Positions 8,566-18,103 of a stretch of 64,000 bases of DNA are shown piece after piece; the stretch's first letter is position 1, and the number at the start of each line of letters is the position of its first letter. The position numbers were made by a program, and so were the translations under genes. Source of the DNA: an uncultured Parabacteroides sp. (GTDB taxonomy: Bacteria; Bacteroidota; Bacteroidia; Bacteroidales; Tannerellaceae). A model generated the notes under the pieces. It did not search any database. It was not told the DNA's origin and saw only the letters and a list, made by a program, of their open reading frames with translations. The stretch lies in the NCBI GenBank assembly GCA_949287365.1, contig CASEGC010000062.1:1-64000 (forward strand). The letters run 5' to 3'.

Positions 8566-9600
8566 ATGAATAGACGGGTATCCTGTTTTTACCTGTTTTT
8601 GTGCGTGCTTCTCGTATCGCTTTTCTTGGGAGGATTGGCGTACGGGGCCGTGTCGATTCCTATGGAGCGGGTAATAGACATCCTGCTGGGGAAAGAGGTC
8701 GACAAGGTGGCGTGGCAAAACATCGTGCTACGTTCTCGGTTGCCTCAAGCGGTCACCGCCGTATGTGCCGGCGCTTCGTTGGCCACGAGCGGTTTGTTAT
8801 TGCAAACCCTGTTTCGTAATCCTTTAGCGGGTCCATCCATATTGGGAATAAGCGATGGAGCCAACTTGGGCGTGGCCGCCGTCATGCTCTATTTCGGTGG
8901 AAGTTTGGGGCAACTCGCCAATTGGCCAATCGGAGGCTATATGGCGGTCATCCTCGCCGCTTTTGCGGGAGCTTGCGCGATATTGGGGTTGATTATCTAT
9001 TTCTCGGCCAAGGTCAGAAATAATGTCATGCTCTTGATTATCGGGATTATGATTGGTTATCTGGCCTCTTCTGTCATCTCTGTCTTGAATTATTACGCGT
9101 CGGCCGACAGGGTCCATGCCTTCGTGATGTGGGGACTGGGCGATTTCTCCGGTGTCTCGATGGAGCGGCTGCCTCTCTTTTGCGCTTGTACCCTGTTTGG
9201 CTTGTCATTAGCCATCTTGCTGATTAAACCCTTGAACGCGCTTCTTTTAGGAGAAATGTACGCCGCGAACTTAGGTGTACGAATCAAGCGGGCAAGAACG
9301 CTCATTCTCCTATGCACAGGATTACTGACCGCCACCACTACCGCGTTTTGCGGGCCCATCTCTTTCATTGGCTTGGCCGTTCCGCATATCGCTCGTTTGA
9401 CGCTGGGTTCTTCCAATCACACGGCTTTGGTGCCCGTTACCATGCTGACGGGAGCGTGCGTAGCCTTGTTATGCAACTTGCTAATGGTGGTTCCGGGCAG
9501 TGATATGATATTGCCGCTCAACGCCGTGACACCGATGCTTGGTGCTCCCGTGATTATTTATGTGATCGTGAATCGTAAGAACATCCAATATTTCAATTGA
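8566..9600 (+). CDS. FecCD/BtuC-type ABC transporter permease
   Basis: A 344-residue integral membrane protein with about ten hydrophobic segments, of the FecCD/BtuC family that imports ferric siderophores, haem or cobalamin. Diagnostic features are LRSRLPQAVTAVCAGASLATSG near the N terminus, the coupling region FCGPISFIGLAVPHIAR, and the C-terminal GAPVIIYVI. The ATG at 8566 is chosen because the upstream in-frame TTG lies inside fbp. It starts 1 bp after fbp and is followed 1 bp later by the ATPase gene. No substrate-binding protein or TonB receptor gene is nearby, so the substrate cannot be assigned. Confidence 0.92.
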   Translation: MNRRVSCFYLFLCVLLVSLFLGGLAYGAVSIPMERVIDILLGKEVDKVAWQNIVLRSRLPQAVTAVCAGASLATSGLLLQTLFRNPLAGPSILGISDGANLGVAAVMLYFGGSLGQLANWPIGGYMAVILAAFAGACAILGLIIYFSAKVRNNVMLLIIGIMIGYLASSVISVLNYYASADRVHAFVMWGLGDFSGVSMERLPLFCACTLFGLSLAILLIKPLNALLLGEMYAANLGVRIKRARTLILLCTGLLTATTTAFCGPISFIGLAVPHIARLTLGSSNHTALVPVTMLTGACVALLCNLLMVVPGSDMILPLNAVTPMLGAPVIIYVIVNRKNIQYFN

Positions 9601-9601
9601 T

Positions 9602-10621
9602 ATGGAACGGACTCCCGCGATAAAGACCATCGACCTGAGCATCGGGTACACGCTGAAAGGGAAAAATCATAAATTAGTGCATGACTCGTTGAACTTGAGC
9701 CTGTACGCAGGTGAAGTAACTTGCCTCCTCGGATTGAACGGGGCGGGGAAATCCACCTTGTTAAAAACCTTATGTGGCTTCCTGCCTCCTTTGAAAGGGT
9801 ATGTGGAACTGATGGGAAAGCCTTTGTCCGCCTATTCCCAAAGGGATTTCTCTCGTCTGGTCGGGGTTGTCCTCACCGAGAAGACCAACGCCGGCGGAAT
9901 AACGGTCCGTGAGATGGTAGCGTTGGGCAGGCAGCCTTATACCGGCTTCTTCGGACGTTTGAGAGAAGAGGACCATCGGATTGTCGAGGAATCGATGGCG
10001 GCGGTCGGCATAACCCATAAGGCGCGGAATTACGTGTCGGAACTGAGCGACGGAGAACGGCAAAAGGCGATGATAGCGAAAGCGTTAGCCCAGCGTTGCC
10101 CTATCATCTTGCTGGACGAGCCTACCGCTTTCCTTGACGTGACCAGCCGAATCGAGACGATGACACTCCTGCGCAAGCTGGCCTTGGAGCAACAAAAGGC
10201 AATCCTGCTGTCTACGCACGACTTGGATCTGGCGATACAATTGGGCGACCGCTTATGGCTACAGGCCAAGGAACGTCCGGTCGCGTGTGGCACTCCGGAG
10301 GATTTAATCTTGGAAGGAGCGTTCGAGGCATTCTTCAACAAGGGGGATATCGTTTTCGACGTAGCTACCGGCAAGTTGAGCACCTTGGCTCCTACCCTTC
10401 CCGTCGGTGTGGAAGGAGACACCTTAACCGTTCGTTGGGTAGGAAACGCATTGCTCCGTAATGGCTTTAAACCCTCTCCTTTTGGAAAGGCGCGCACGAA
10501 CGTCCGTTGTGTCGCCTCCAACCATTTAATCGTGCGATTTCCTTCAGGCGAGACAAGAAACGCCACGAGCGTGGCGGAGATGGTCGAGATGGTCCGCTCC
10601 ACGTCCGATCCCCACGTTTGA
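9602..10621 (+). CDS. ABC transporter ATPase of the FecE/BtuD type
   Basis: A 339-residue ATPase partnering the upstream permease. Walker A is GLNGAGKST (about residues 43-51), the signature motif ELSDGERQK, and Walker B ILLDEPTAFLD, with the H-loop in STHDLDLA. About 90 extra residues follow the nucleotide-binding domain (from about 250); this longer form occurs in Bacteroidetes homologues and may be regulatory. It is the last gene of the fbp-permease-ATPase operon and is followed by repeat element B. Confidence 0.92.
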   Translation: MERTPAIKTIDLSIGYTLKGKNHKLVHDSLNLSLYAGEVTCLLGLNGAGKSTLLKTLCGFLPPLKGYVELMGKPLSAYSQRDFSRLVGVVLTEKTNAGGITVREMVALGRQPYTGFFGRLREEDHRIVEESMAAVGITHKARNYVSELSDGERQKAMIAKALAQRCPIILLDEPTAFLDVTSRIETMTLLRKLALEQQKAILLSTHDLDLAIQLGDRLWLQAKERPVACGTPEDLILEGAFEAFFNKGDIVFDVATGKLSTLAPTLPVGVEGDTLTVRWVGNALLRNGFKPSPFGKARTNVRCVASNHLIVRFPSGETRNATSVAEMVEMVRSTSDPHV

Positions 10622-10698
10622 CCCTCCGTTCGAGCATGTAATATCCCCATCTATTCCTCTTTGATAACAAGTCGGAAGCGGACGGACGAACGGCTATA

Positions 10699-10920
10699 AG
10701 CAAAAAGTCCGAAAGCTTGGAGAAAAACTTGGAAAGCCGGCGGGAAAAATCGGGAACTCCACGGAGAAAAGTCTATCTTTAGGCTGAAGATATATATCTT
10801 TAGGTTAAAGATACGCATCTTTAGGCTGCAGATATGTATCTTTAGGCTAAAGATAGAGATTTCTCCGTTATGCGACGAACTTTTTCCTACGAGGTTTAAA
10901 GTTTTTTCCCGCACCTTTTC
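10699..10920. repeat. Repeat element B: 21-bp palindromic tandem array
   Basis: Four 21-bp TATCTTTAGG-type units start at 10774, 10795, 10816 and 10837, closely matching element A unit by unit. Flanks carry GGAGAAAAA/GGGAAAAAT motifs on the left (10719, 10742, 10763) and TTTTTCC motifs on the right (10879 and 10900, 21 bp apart). It fills most of the gap between the ABC ATPase gene and the beta-lactamase gene. Confidence 0.9.
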
Positions 10921-10967
10921 AAAAAAAACACGTGTAGAAACGTGCGAGCCAAGCACGATAAATGGCG

Positions 10968-10975
10968 TAACTTTG
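10968..10975 (+). promoter_or_regulatory. Putative -7 element of the beta-lactamase gene
   Basis: TAACTTTG matches TAnnTTTG and lies 28 bp before the ATG. No convincing -33 TTG was seen at the expected distance. Confidence 0.5.
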
Positions 10976-11002
10976 CCCGCGCGAACATTAAGCGACAATT
11001 AA

Positions 11003-11983
11003 ATGGCAAAATCAGAAAAGAGGCATGCGTTTATTTTAAGCGTTTCATTGATATGTATCATAGTTTCGGCGTTCATGGCATCAATCGCCCAAACGACAAA
11101 AGATAACGGTAGCGTCGTACCTCATACCGATACGCTTGCCGATACGATATCCCGGACAATCTCGGCTTATCCCGGAGAAATCGGGGTAGCCGTAATCATA
11201 AACAGCGCCGATACTGTCACGGTCAACAATCGAAGCGTTTATCCGATGATGAGCGTGTTTAAAGTCCATCAAGCGTTGGCCATCTGTAACGATTTTGAGC
11301 GCAAGGGACTTTCTTTAGATACCATGATGACGATAAGGAGAGACGAACTCAACCCGTCGACGTGGAGCCCTATGTTAAAGGAACATCCGGAATCGGTGAT
11401 AACATTATCTGTCAGGGATTTGTCGCGGTATACGCTTATCCAAAGCGACAACAACGCGAGCAATCTGATGTTTGAGCGGTTGGTCAACGTAGCGGAGACC
11501 GACAGCTTCATCGCGACACTCATCCCACGCCCAAGTTTCCAAATAGCTTATACGGAGGCGGAGATGCAGGCAGACCACGCTAAAGCCTATTCCAATTATA
11601 CTTCGCCACTCGGGGCGGCGACGCTTATGGAACGGCTGTTTACCGATAGCCTGATAAGTCGCGAGAACCAAGATTTCATAATGAACACTTTGGGTGAATG
11701 TACCACCGGGAAAGACCGGATATCGGCCCCCTTGCTCAAGGTGAAAGGCATAAGCGTCGCCCACAAGACAGGCTCTGGTTATACCAATGAGAAAGGAATA
11801 CTCGCGGCGCATAATGACGTGGCTTACATCAGCCTGCCTGACGGCACGCGTTACACGTTAGCGGTATTTGTCAAAGATTTTAAAGGGAATGAGTCACAAG
11901 CCGCCAAAGCGATAGCGAATGTATCATCTATCGTATATTCGATGTTAACCGGAAGTAGCGCGTTCCGCGTTAACATCGAATAG
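11003..11983 (+). CDS. Class A beta-lactamase (CfxA/CepA/CblA-like)
   Basis: A 326-residue secreted serine beta-lactamase that would hydrolyse beta-lactams in the periplasm. A membrane-spanning signal sequence covers about 10-30. The active-site set is complete: SVFK at 84-87 (nucleophile Ser84), SDN at 148-150, the omega-loop TEAEMQ near 184-189 with a glutamate for deacylation, and HKTGSG with KTG at 255-257. The pattern fits the Bacteroidetes subgroup (A2, with CfxA, CepA, CblA, PER). No mobile-element sequence flanks it, so it looks chromosomal. It converges on the sugar transporter gene with a 5-bp gap. The substrate range cannot be read from sequence. Confidence 0.9.
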   Translation: MAKSEKRHAFILSVSLICIIVSAFMASIAQTTKDNGSVVPHTDTLADTISRTISAYPGEIGVAVIINSADTVTVNNRSVYPMMSVFKVHQALAICNDFERKGLSLDTMMTIRRDELNPSTWSPMLKEHPESVITLSVRDLSRYTLIQSDNNASNLMFERLVNVAETDSFIATLIPRPSFQIAYTEAEMQADHAKAYSNYTSPLGAATLMERLFTDSLISRENQDFIMNTLGECTTGKDRISAPLLKVKGISVAHKTGSGYTNEKGILAAHNDVAYISLPDGTRYTLAVFVKDFKGNESQAAKAIANVSSIVYSMLTGSSAFRVNIE

Positions 11984-11988
11984 GATTC

Positions 11989-12990
11989 TCAAGCGCCCGC
12001 ATAAATCAGGAATCCCAATCCGGCCACGAACAGCACGAACATACCGATATTCAACATGTTGGAAATGGCCGGAGCTCCCTTGAACTCCTTCCAGACAAGA
12101 ATTCCCCATAAAGCGGAAACTAACGTCGCCCCTTGTCCCAAACCGTAAGAGATAGCGGCACCCGCTTTCTCTGAGGCGATCATGCTGAACGACTGCCCGA
12201 CGCACCAGATCACACCTCCCAACGCACCTACTACGTGAGTTCTTAAATCTCCCTTGAAATAACCGGAGATGGAGACAGGAGAGCCTTCCAATGGGAATCG
12301 CATAGCCAACGTATTAAAAAGGAAATTGCTGACAAATACACCCACGGAAAAAACGAAAACAGCGGTATAAGGGGTCAACTTCCCGGCTTCCGGATCCGCG
12401 AAGTTGTCCAAATCCATAGATGCCGCCACAAAACGGTAAAAGAAAGCCATAATCACGCCTGCCATGATAGCGATCAAAAGTCCTTTTCCGGAGACTCTCC
12501 TCACACCGACCCGCGCTTTCTTGTAAGCCAAACCGTTTAGCAGAATAGCGATCGTTATAAAAAGAACTCCCACGAAAATAAACGTAGAATCTCCTTTCGC
12601 CGCTCCAAAATAGTTGATAAGCACACCCAGAACCAACGCCAAGCCCACCCCTACCGGAAACGCCACCGACAAACCACAAATGGCGATAGCCGCGGACAAT
12701 AAGATGTTGGCGGCGTTGAATATGATTCCACCCAAGAAAGCGCTACCCAAATTAGAGAGGTCCGCCTGCGCCAGGTCGGGAAAGAAGCTCCGTCCCTCCT
12801 CCCCTACGCTACCCAAGGTTAAACCGGAGACCACGGAAAAGAGCAGTACACCTATCACGTAATCCCAATAGAAGAACTCATATCTCCAAGTCTTGGAAGC
12901 CAACTTCTGCGTGTTTCCCCACGAGCCCCAACAAAGCATCGTGACAACACAGAACACAACAGCCAAGGAATAATCCTGCACGATATACAT
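11989..12990 (-). CDS. GRP-family ribose/sugar transporter (RusT-like)
   Basis: A 333-residue inner-membrane protein with about ten transmembrane segments of the drug/metabolite superfamily, most like the glucose/ribose porter (RbsU/GlcU) family: MLCWGSWGNTQKLA near residue 18 and GVIWCVGQSFSMIASEKAG near 255. It is the last gene of an operon with nucleoside hydrolase, ADP-ribosylglycohydrolase and ribokinase. In Bacteroides the equivalent rus locus uses such a protein to import ribose, so ribose is the likely cargo (inference from context). Confidence 0.82.
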   Translation of the reverse strand: MYIVQDYSLAVVFCVVTMLCWGSWGNTQKLASKTWRYEFFYWDYVIGVLLFSVVSGLTLGSVGEEGRSFFPDLAQADLSNLGSAFLGGIIFNAANILLSAAIAICGLSVAFPVGVGLALVLGVLINYFGAAKGDSTFIFVGVLFITIAILLNGLAYKKARVGVRRVSGKGLLIAIMAGVIMAFFYRFVAASMDLDNFADPEAGKLTPYTAVFVFSVGVFVSNFLFNTLAMRFPLEGSPVSISGYFKGDLRTHVVGALGGVIWCVGQSFSMIASEKAGAAISYGLGQGATLVSALWGILVWKEFKGAPAISNMLNIGMFVLFVAGLGFLIYAGA

Positions 12991-12992
12991 AG

Positions 12993-14018
12993 CTATTTCT
13001 TTTTTATTACAGGTTGATGCATCATATAATTCTCCAACAAAGAGGCCAATTCCTCAAAAGACATCTTTTTAATCAAACGAAGGTCCCGCCCTTTTGGGGT
13101 CGCCGTCCAAACATTCGTCCCATCGTCATCCGCGATACGGAACGTCCCGCGCTCCACATTAAAATAAGGCTCATATCCCTCGATAGCGACCAATACCGCC
13201 GTAATATCCCAACTCATGCGTCCTCGCGGATCTCCTTCGGCGAAACAAAGCGCATACGTATCTTTCACAGGACTGTTCGCCACGTTCATCTGAACTAACT
13301 TCTTCCCTGTCAAAATCTCATTTCCTATCTCGAAACCGCTATAAATAATCTCCGTTGGCCATTCTTCCGCCACGACCTTGGATGAAGGGACATCACTATA
13401 TACGTTAAACTCTCTACCTTCAGGAAACAAGCCCGCCATGGCGACTACACGCTTGACCTTCTTGGCTACCAAATCCCTGCCGGACAGAGGGCTGTACTCA
13501 TCCGCTCCCGACAACAACAATCCCCGCAGATTGGTAAAAAAGCCAATCGTACAAATAACCACGCTGGAATCCGGTTGTTCGCTCAACAGCCTGCGATACA
13601 CCTTCACGGCATCCGGAGCGTCGGATGTCTTATTCATCCTATGCGGATAACGGACAGGAAGAACCTCCGTCCATTTCGTCTTATGCCACGTGGTTAAAGA
13701 GACTCCACCATCACCCTTAGGAGCGCCCAACGGCAAATCCGGACGGTTGAAATAGACGTTCAGTACTTCGATACAAGGCACCACCCGCTCGTCTTTATTC
13801 GAAGAGAGAGTCGCCAAGATATTCACCCGACCACTATCCGCCAAAGCGTGCATAAGCGCCATCGCTCCCACGTCGTCATAATCCGGTCCTAAATCCGTAT
13901 CAAGGATAATATTGACCGGTTGAAACTTTTCCATTTGAGAATCATTCTTCCTCCCGTCACCCGCACATGAAATCAACAAGAAATACACTCCCACCAAAAA
14001 CAAGACCTTTTTTCCCAT
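12993..14018 (-). CDS. Inosine/uridine-preferring nucleoside hydrolase lipoprotein
   Basis: A 341-residue enzyme that splits nucleosides into base and ribose. The calcium-binding N-terminal motif appears as DTDLGPDYDDVGA at residues 40-52. A lipobox (LLISC, Cys18) places it on a periplasmic membrane face. A second acidic/aromatic active-site segment near the C terminus contains MSWDITAVL. It lies 2 bp upstream of the transporter gene, matching a route in which released ribose is imported and phosphorylated. Confidence 0.9.
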   Translation of the reverse strand: MGKKVLFLVGVYFLLISCAGDGRKNDSQMEKFQPVNIILDTDLGPDYDDVGAMALMHALADSGRVNILATLSSNKDERVVPCIEVLNVYFNRPDLPLGAPKGDGGVSLTTWHKTKWTEVLPVRYPHRMNKTSDAPDAVKVYRRLLSEQPDSSVVICTIGFFTNLRGLLLSGADEYSPLSGRDLVAKKVKRVVAMAGLFPEGREFNVYSDVPSSKVVAEEWPTEIIYSGFEIGNEILTGKKLVQMNVANSPVKDTYALCFAEGDPRGRMSWDITAVLVAIEGYEPYFNVERGTFRIADDDGTNVWTATPKGRDLRLIKKMSFEELASLLENYMMHQPVIKKK

Positions 14019-14030
14019 AACCTCACTTAT

Positions 14031-15593
14031 TTATTGATGCAAAATCTTTTGGGGAGCATCCGAGTAGACAACCATCTCGTCAAACCGGACAGAAGTCTCT
14101 TTCTCCGGATTCAACCATTTGAACGAAACGGTATGTTTACCTTTTGGCAGTTGATACTTCCAAAACAACTCATGGCGACGTGTCGTATAAGAAGCCGGAA
14201 GAGCGGCCGTTTCCACCAGCTCACCATCCAAATACATCTCGACTTTAGCCACATAAGTCTCATCCTTTCCATACACATAACCCTTGAACACGGCTCCCGT
14301 TCCTTCAAAAGTAAGAGACTCCAGCTCCGGCAGATATTTATTTCCCGTAATCGCCACACGCTCTATCGGATACATACCTTCGAACGATTTCTCGTAACGC
14401 ACCGCCACCGGACGCTGGCATTTAATTGTCACCTCATTACCGGAGATGGACCCGCCATTACGTTCAACCAACACTAACGCCTGCTCAAAACTCATCCGAT
14501 AAGCCTTGTTCAATGAGATTTCCGTATAAGCCAAGTTCAGGTCTTCCACTTCTCGTAAGTTCTTTAGCCAATACTCCGGTATGTTACTATAACCCAGTAT
14601 CGTACCCAATATACCTCCCGCCGACGCAGGATTACAATCCGAATCCTGTCCACAACGGGTGGAAATATCCAACGTCTTATAAAAATCGCCTTCCCCATAC
14701 AGCAATCCTATCAATATATAAGCGCTGTTGATAACCGCATCGATATTAAACGGGACGAACACGCCATCCGGACAACCAATGTCCGAGCTCCATTTTTTCT
14801 CGCATTCGAACCAAGCGCGTTTCCAATCGTCCGGGAACTCCTCATGCCAACGAATCACGTCGCTCATGCATTGATAATAGCGACTCTGTTCCGGGATAGT
14901 CTTCAACGCCTCGGTCACGATAAACTCTATATCATCCGACAAGAAAGACAACGCATACATCGCCCCCACATACACGCCGCCATACCAGCCATCGCCATAG
15001 TTCATGATATGCCCGATCTTATCGGAGATTTCCGAAGCCGTATTAGGCATACCCGGCGACATCAATCCCGCGTAATCAGCCTCTATTTGGTAGTCCAAAT
15101 CATCCGCATGCGGATTATTCAGCCAATGGCCAGAGGCGGGAGGCATAATCCCTTGCAATATATTGTATCGTGCCGCTTGGTTAGCGTGCCACAAAGTATA
15201 ACCTGCCGTAGCGAACGCCATGGCGAACGAATCGACAGGAGCGTCCAACCCCAAACGGTCGAATACGTCGACGAACGTCAAATCCATATATACGTCGTCA
15301 TACAAGCCAGGCACGTTCTCGTACCACCACTTGATATAACCGTCCGGCCACTTGATTGGTACGTAGTCCTGTATCATCGTACCGTTATACTTAAATTCCG
15401 TGGGACCTCCGTAAGAGCATCCGATGGTCTGCCCCGCCCATCCACCTTTGATCTTGTCCATCAGCCTCTCCTTGCGGATAGTGAACTCCGCTGGGATCTC
15501 CGCCCATGTTCCTCCCGAAGGAGATTGAGAACAAGAAACGACGCCCACGAGCAAAAAGGCAACCGTCCCAAATGTAGTTAACGTGTTTTTCAT
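14031..15593 (-). CDS. ADP-ribosylglycohydrolase-family lipoprotein
   Basis: A 520-residue exported lipoprotein (lipobox GVVSC, Cys21). Residues about 40-360 form an ADP-ribosylglycohydrolase (ARH) domain with GGWAGQTIGCSYGG (50-63), acidic YDDVYMDL (98-105) and the metal-site motif GQDSDCNPASAGG (315-327). Residues about 380-520 look like a beta-sandwich, possibly carbohydrate-binding. It likely releases ribose from ADP-ribose or related ribosides in the periplasm. It lies between ribokinase and nucleoside hydrolase in one operon, as in Bacteroides rus loci. Confidence 0.85.
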   Translation of the reverse strand: MKNTLTTFGTVAFLLVGVVSCSQSPSGGTWAEIPAEFTIRKERLMDKIKGGWAGQTIGCSYGGPTEFKYNGTMIQDYVPIKWPDGYIKWWYENVPGLYDDVYMDLTFVDVFDRLGLDAPVDSFAMAFATAGYTLWHANQAARYNILQGIMPPASGHWLNNPHADDLDYQIEADYAGLMSPGMPNTASEISDKIGHIMNYGDGWYGGVYVGAMYALSFLSDDIEFIVTEALKTIPEQSRYYQCMSDVIRWHEEFPDDWKRAWFECEKKWSSDIGCPDGVFVPFNIDAVINSAYILIGLLYGEGDFYKTLDISTRCGQDSDCNPASAGGILGTILGYSNIPEYWLKNLREVEDLNLAYTEISLNKAYRMSFEQALVLVERNGGSISGNEVTIKCQRPVAVRYEKSFEGMYPIERVAITGNKYLPELESLTFEGTGAVFKGYVYGKDETYVAKVEMYLDGELVETAALPASYTTRRHELFWKYQLPKGKHTVSFKWLNPEKETSVRFDEMVVYSDAPQKILHQ

Positions 15594-15619
15594 CTTGAAC
15601 TTGATTTATGATTTTTGAA

Positions 15620-16570
15620 TTACAAATGATTCTTATCCCTTGATTTAAGGATAGCCATCTCTTTCCGGTAAGGAATGGAAGACTGCGCACCTATACGGGT
15701 CACGGAAATGGCAGATACCTCACATGCGAACCGGATCGCCTCACCGAACCCTTTACCTTCCGAGAGAGCTACCACCAACGCGCCGTTAAACACATCGCCC
15801 GCCGCAGTGGTATCCACGGCCTCCACTTGAGTTGCCGGAATGAGCTCGGCAAACGAATCATTATATCCCAAAGCCCCCTTCGCACCGAGAGTTATGACCA
15901 CATTCTCCACACCCAACGCATGGATAGCCTTCGCGGCCTGATAAGCGGACTCCTCATCCGTTATCTTCACGCCTGATAACATCTCTGCCTCCGTCTCGTT
16001 AGGTGTAATCATATAAAGACACCGCATCATCGAAAAAGATAAAGGCCGTGCCGGAGCTGGATTCAAGATTACTCGTTTCTTTTTCTTCCATGCGGTCTCC
16101 ACCGCGAACTCAACGGTCTCCATAGGAATCTCCAATTGCGTCAACAACAAATCCGCCCGCTCTATCGCCTCTTCCGCCTTAATCAAATCCGAAGACAAGA
16201 GGTTAGCGTTCGCTCCGGAAGCCACGGCTATACAATTCTCTCCCTGAGCGTCCACCATAATCAAAGCCACGCCCGAAGGGTTTTCCGCGTCCGAAAACAC
16301 ATAGGAAGCATCAATACCTTCCTCTTCAAACAATAACCTCGCTTGATGGCCAAATATATCGTTACCGGTCTTGCAAACAAAAGTAACCCGACCATCCAAT
16401 CGGGCTATAGTCACCGCCTGATTCGCCCCCTTGCCTCCGGGATTCATAAGGAATTTTCCTCCCAGTACCGTCTCCCCCGGTCGGGGGAGATGGCCTGTCT
16501 TTATCACCATATCCGTATTGCTACTTCCAATCACCAATATACGTCTCCTTTCTAAATTCCTATCATCCAT
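15620..16570 (-). CDS. rbsK: Ribokinase
   Basis: A 316-residue PfkB-family kinase that phosphorylates ribose to ribose-5-phosphate. Signatures are GSSNTDMV near the N terminus, GGKGANQAVTIARL (PfkB motif 1, sugar-binding) and DTTAAGDVFNGALVVAL (PfkB motif 2 with the catalytic Asp). The ATG at 16570 is preferred over an upstream extension that runs into the broken susD. It is the first intact gene of the rus-like operon, starting 11 bp after the susD stop, so its expression probably depends on the promoter upstream of the broken susC. Confidence 0.9.
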   Translation of the reverse strand: MDDRNLERRRILVIGSSNTDMVIKTGHLPRPGETVLGGKFLMNPGGKGANQAVTIARLDGRVTFVCKTGNDIFGHQARLLFEEEGIDASYVFSDAENPSGVALIMVDAQGENCIAVASGANANLLSSDLIKAEEAIERADLLLTQLEIPMETVEFAVETAWKKKKRVILNPAPARPLSFSMMRCLYMITPNETEAEMLSGVKITDEESAYQAAKAIHALGVENVVITLGAKGALGYNDSFAELIPATQVEAVDTTAAGDVFNGALVVALSEGKGFGEAIRFACEVSAISVTRIGAQSSIPYRKEMAILKSRDKNHL

Positions 16571-16581
16571 ATCTTTTCCGA

Positions 16582-18090
16582 TTAATATCCAGGATTCTGT
16601 TTCAACTTCGAGTTCGTATCTATCGCCCAATAGGGAATGGGGAATAATTTAGTGAAATCGTCTTTCGCCTCTTTCTCAAACCAAGCGTCGTTCCATTTAC
16701 CAAAACGAATCAAATCTTGACGGCGAAGACCTTCCCACGCCAATTCCCTACTCCGTTCATCCAATATTTTTTCCAAAGTTAAATCTTTTTTTTGATATAA
16801 TGAAACGCCGGCTCTCAATCTTACCTCATTAAAATAGGGTAAAGCCTCGAAAGTCCTTCCTAAACGGAACAAAGCCTCCCCTTTCATCAATAGTACATCC
16901 GCATAACGATAAAATCGCATAGTCATTATTCATTCCGTTCATCAAGCCAGATTCATACTCATACTTCACAAAACGGACCCCTTCATCCAACAATGCCGGA
17001 TCATATTCATTATATAAAGCTTTCACCTGAGGTCGATATGTCAATTGACGATTTGGCGATAACATCAACGGATTTCCTGAAGAATCGAATTGAGGACCTT
17101 CCAGCCAAGATTTTTTCCTGACATCCTGATCTTCATATAACGCATAATGCTCTTCCATCGCACAAAATCCATCCCAACAATCATCTACGATACCATAAGT
17201 CTGCTGACTCAATGTTTGTAAACACATCTGATGAAAAATCATCGCATTCGGAGTATAAATATTATCAATCACTATAACAAATATATTTTCTTTAGACCCT
17301 TCGTTATTCACTTTGAAATTAGAAAAATAATCGGGTTCTAATGACAATTGCCCAAAACCGATAATCTTATCGCAAGCGTCCGAAGCCTCTTGCCACATCT
17401 CCTCTCCATTCTTTCGCGTTCAAATACAATTTAGATAACATCGTATAAGCCATAGCTTGCGTTACCCGACCATAATTACTCGCAGATGGTACCTCTTCCA
17501 AGAAATCTACATTCTCCTTAATTTCTGATTCGATAAAATCAAATAACTCAGGTCTTCCTACTTGATTTGGTAATTCTTTTTCCGCAAAATCAACAGATAA
17601 AGGGACATTCCCATACATATCGATAGCATTCAAATATAACCACGCACGCAAAATTTTTACTTCGGCTTCCAAATTCCTTTTTGTCGGGAAATCGACGTTT
17701 GACTCTTTCATTTGATAAAGAATTTGATTACAAAGGGTCACGCCATCAAAAATAAAACTCCAACAATTATTCAAATTACCCAATTGAGAATAAAAATTAT
17801 GCCTGTGTAAATCTATCCATACACCATTATCCCACCACAAATTTGTTTCTCGATATGGACAAATACCTTCATCCGATGTAATAACCAATGTACCCCAAAC
17901 ATTCCAATGATTAAAACTCGCAGTCAAATGAGTATATGCCCTACCTACATTCATTATCATCTCTTCCTCATTCTTGAAAAACTCATCCGTTGGAATAGTT
18001 GAATAAATTTTCTCATCCAAATTCGTACAAGATTGCATGAGGACGCTTAAAATAACAAGAATCAATATATGAATCCTATACCAATACTTT
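16582..18090 (-). pseudogene. SusD/RagB-like nutrient-binding lipoprotein, frameshifted
   Basis: Three overlapping frames together encode one SusD-type outer-membrane glycan/nutrient-binding lipoprotein: the N-terminal part (18065-17367, lipobox MQSC then NLDEKIYSTIPTDEFF), a middle part (17398-16829) and a C-terminal part (16926-16582, with FYRYADVLLMKGEAL). The joins near 17390 and 16917 each need removal of one base to restore KEWREMWQEASDAC and NNDMRFYRYADV. A third extra base near 18076 separates the likely true start (ATGAAAGTATTG) from the lipobox frame. All three lesions read as single-base insertions. It would have paired with the adjacent SusC for outer-membrane uptake. Confidence 0.85.
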
Positions 18091-18103
18091 CATAACAACC
18101 TAT

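Noticed and set aside
16582..18090. Programmed ribosomal frameshifting in susD
   Set aside because: Three separate shifts without slippery heptamers, next to a deleted susC; decay or sequence error is simpler.
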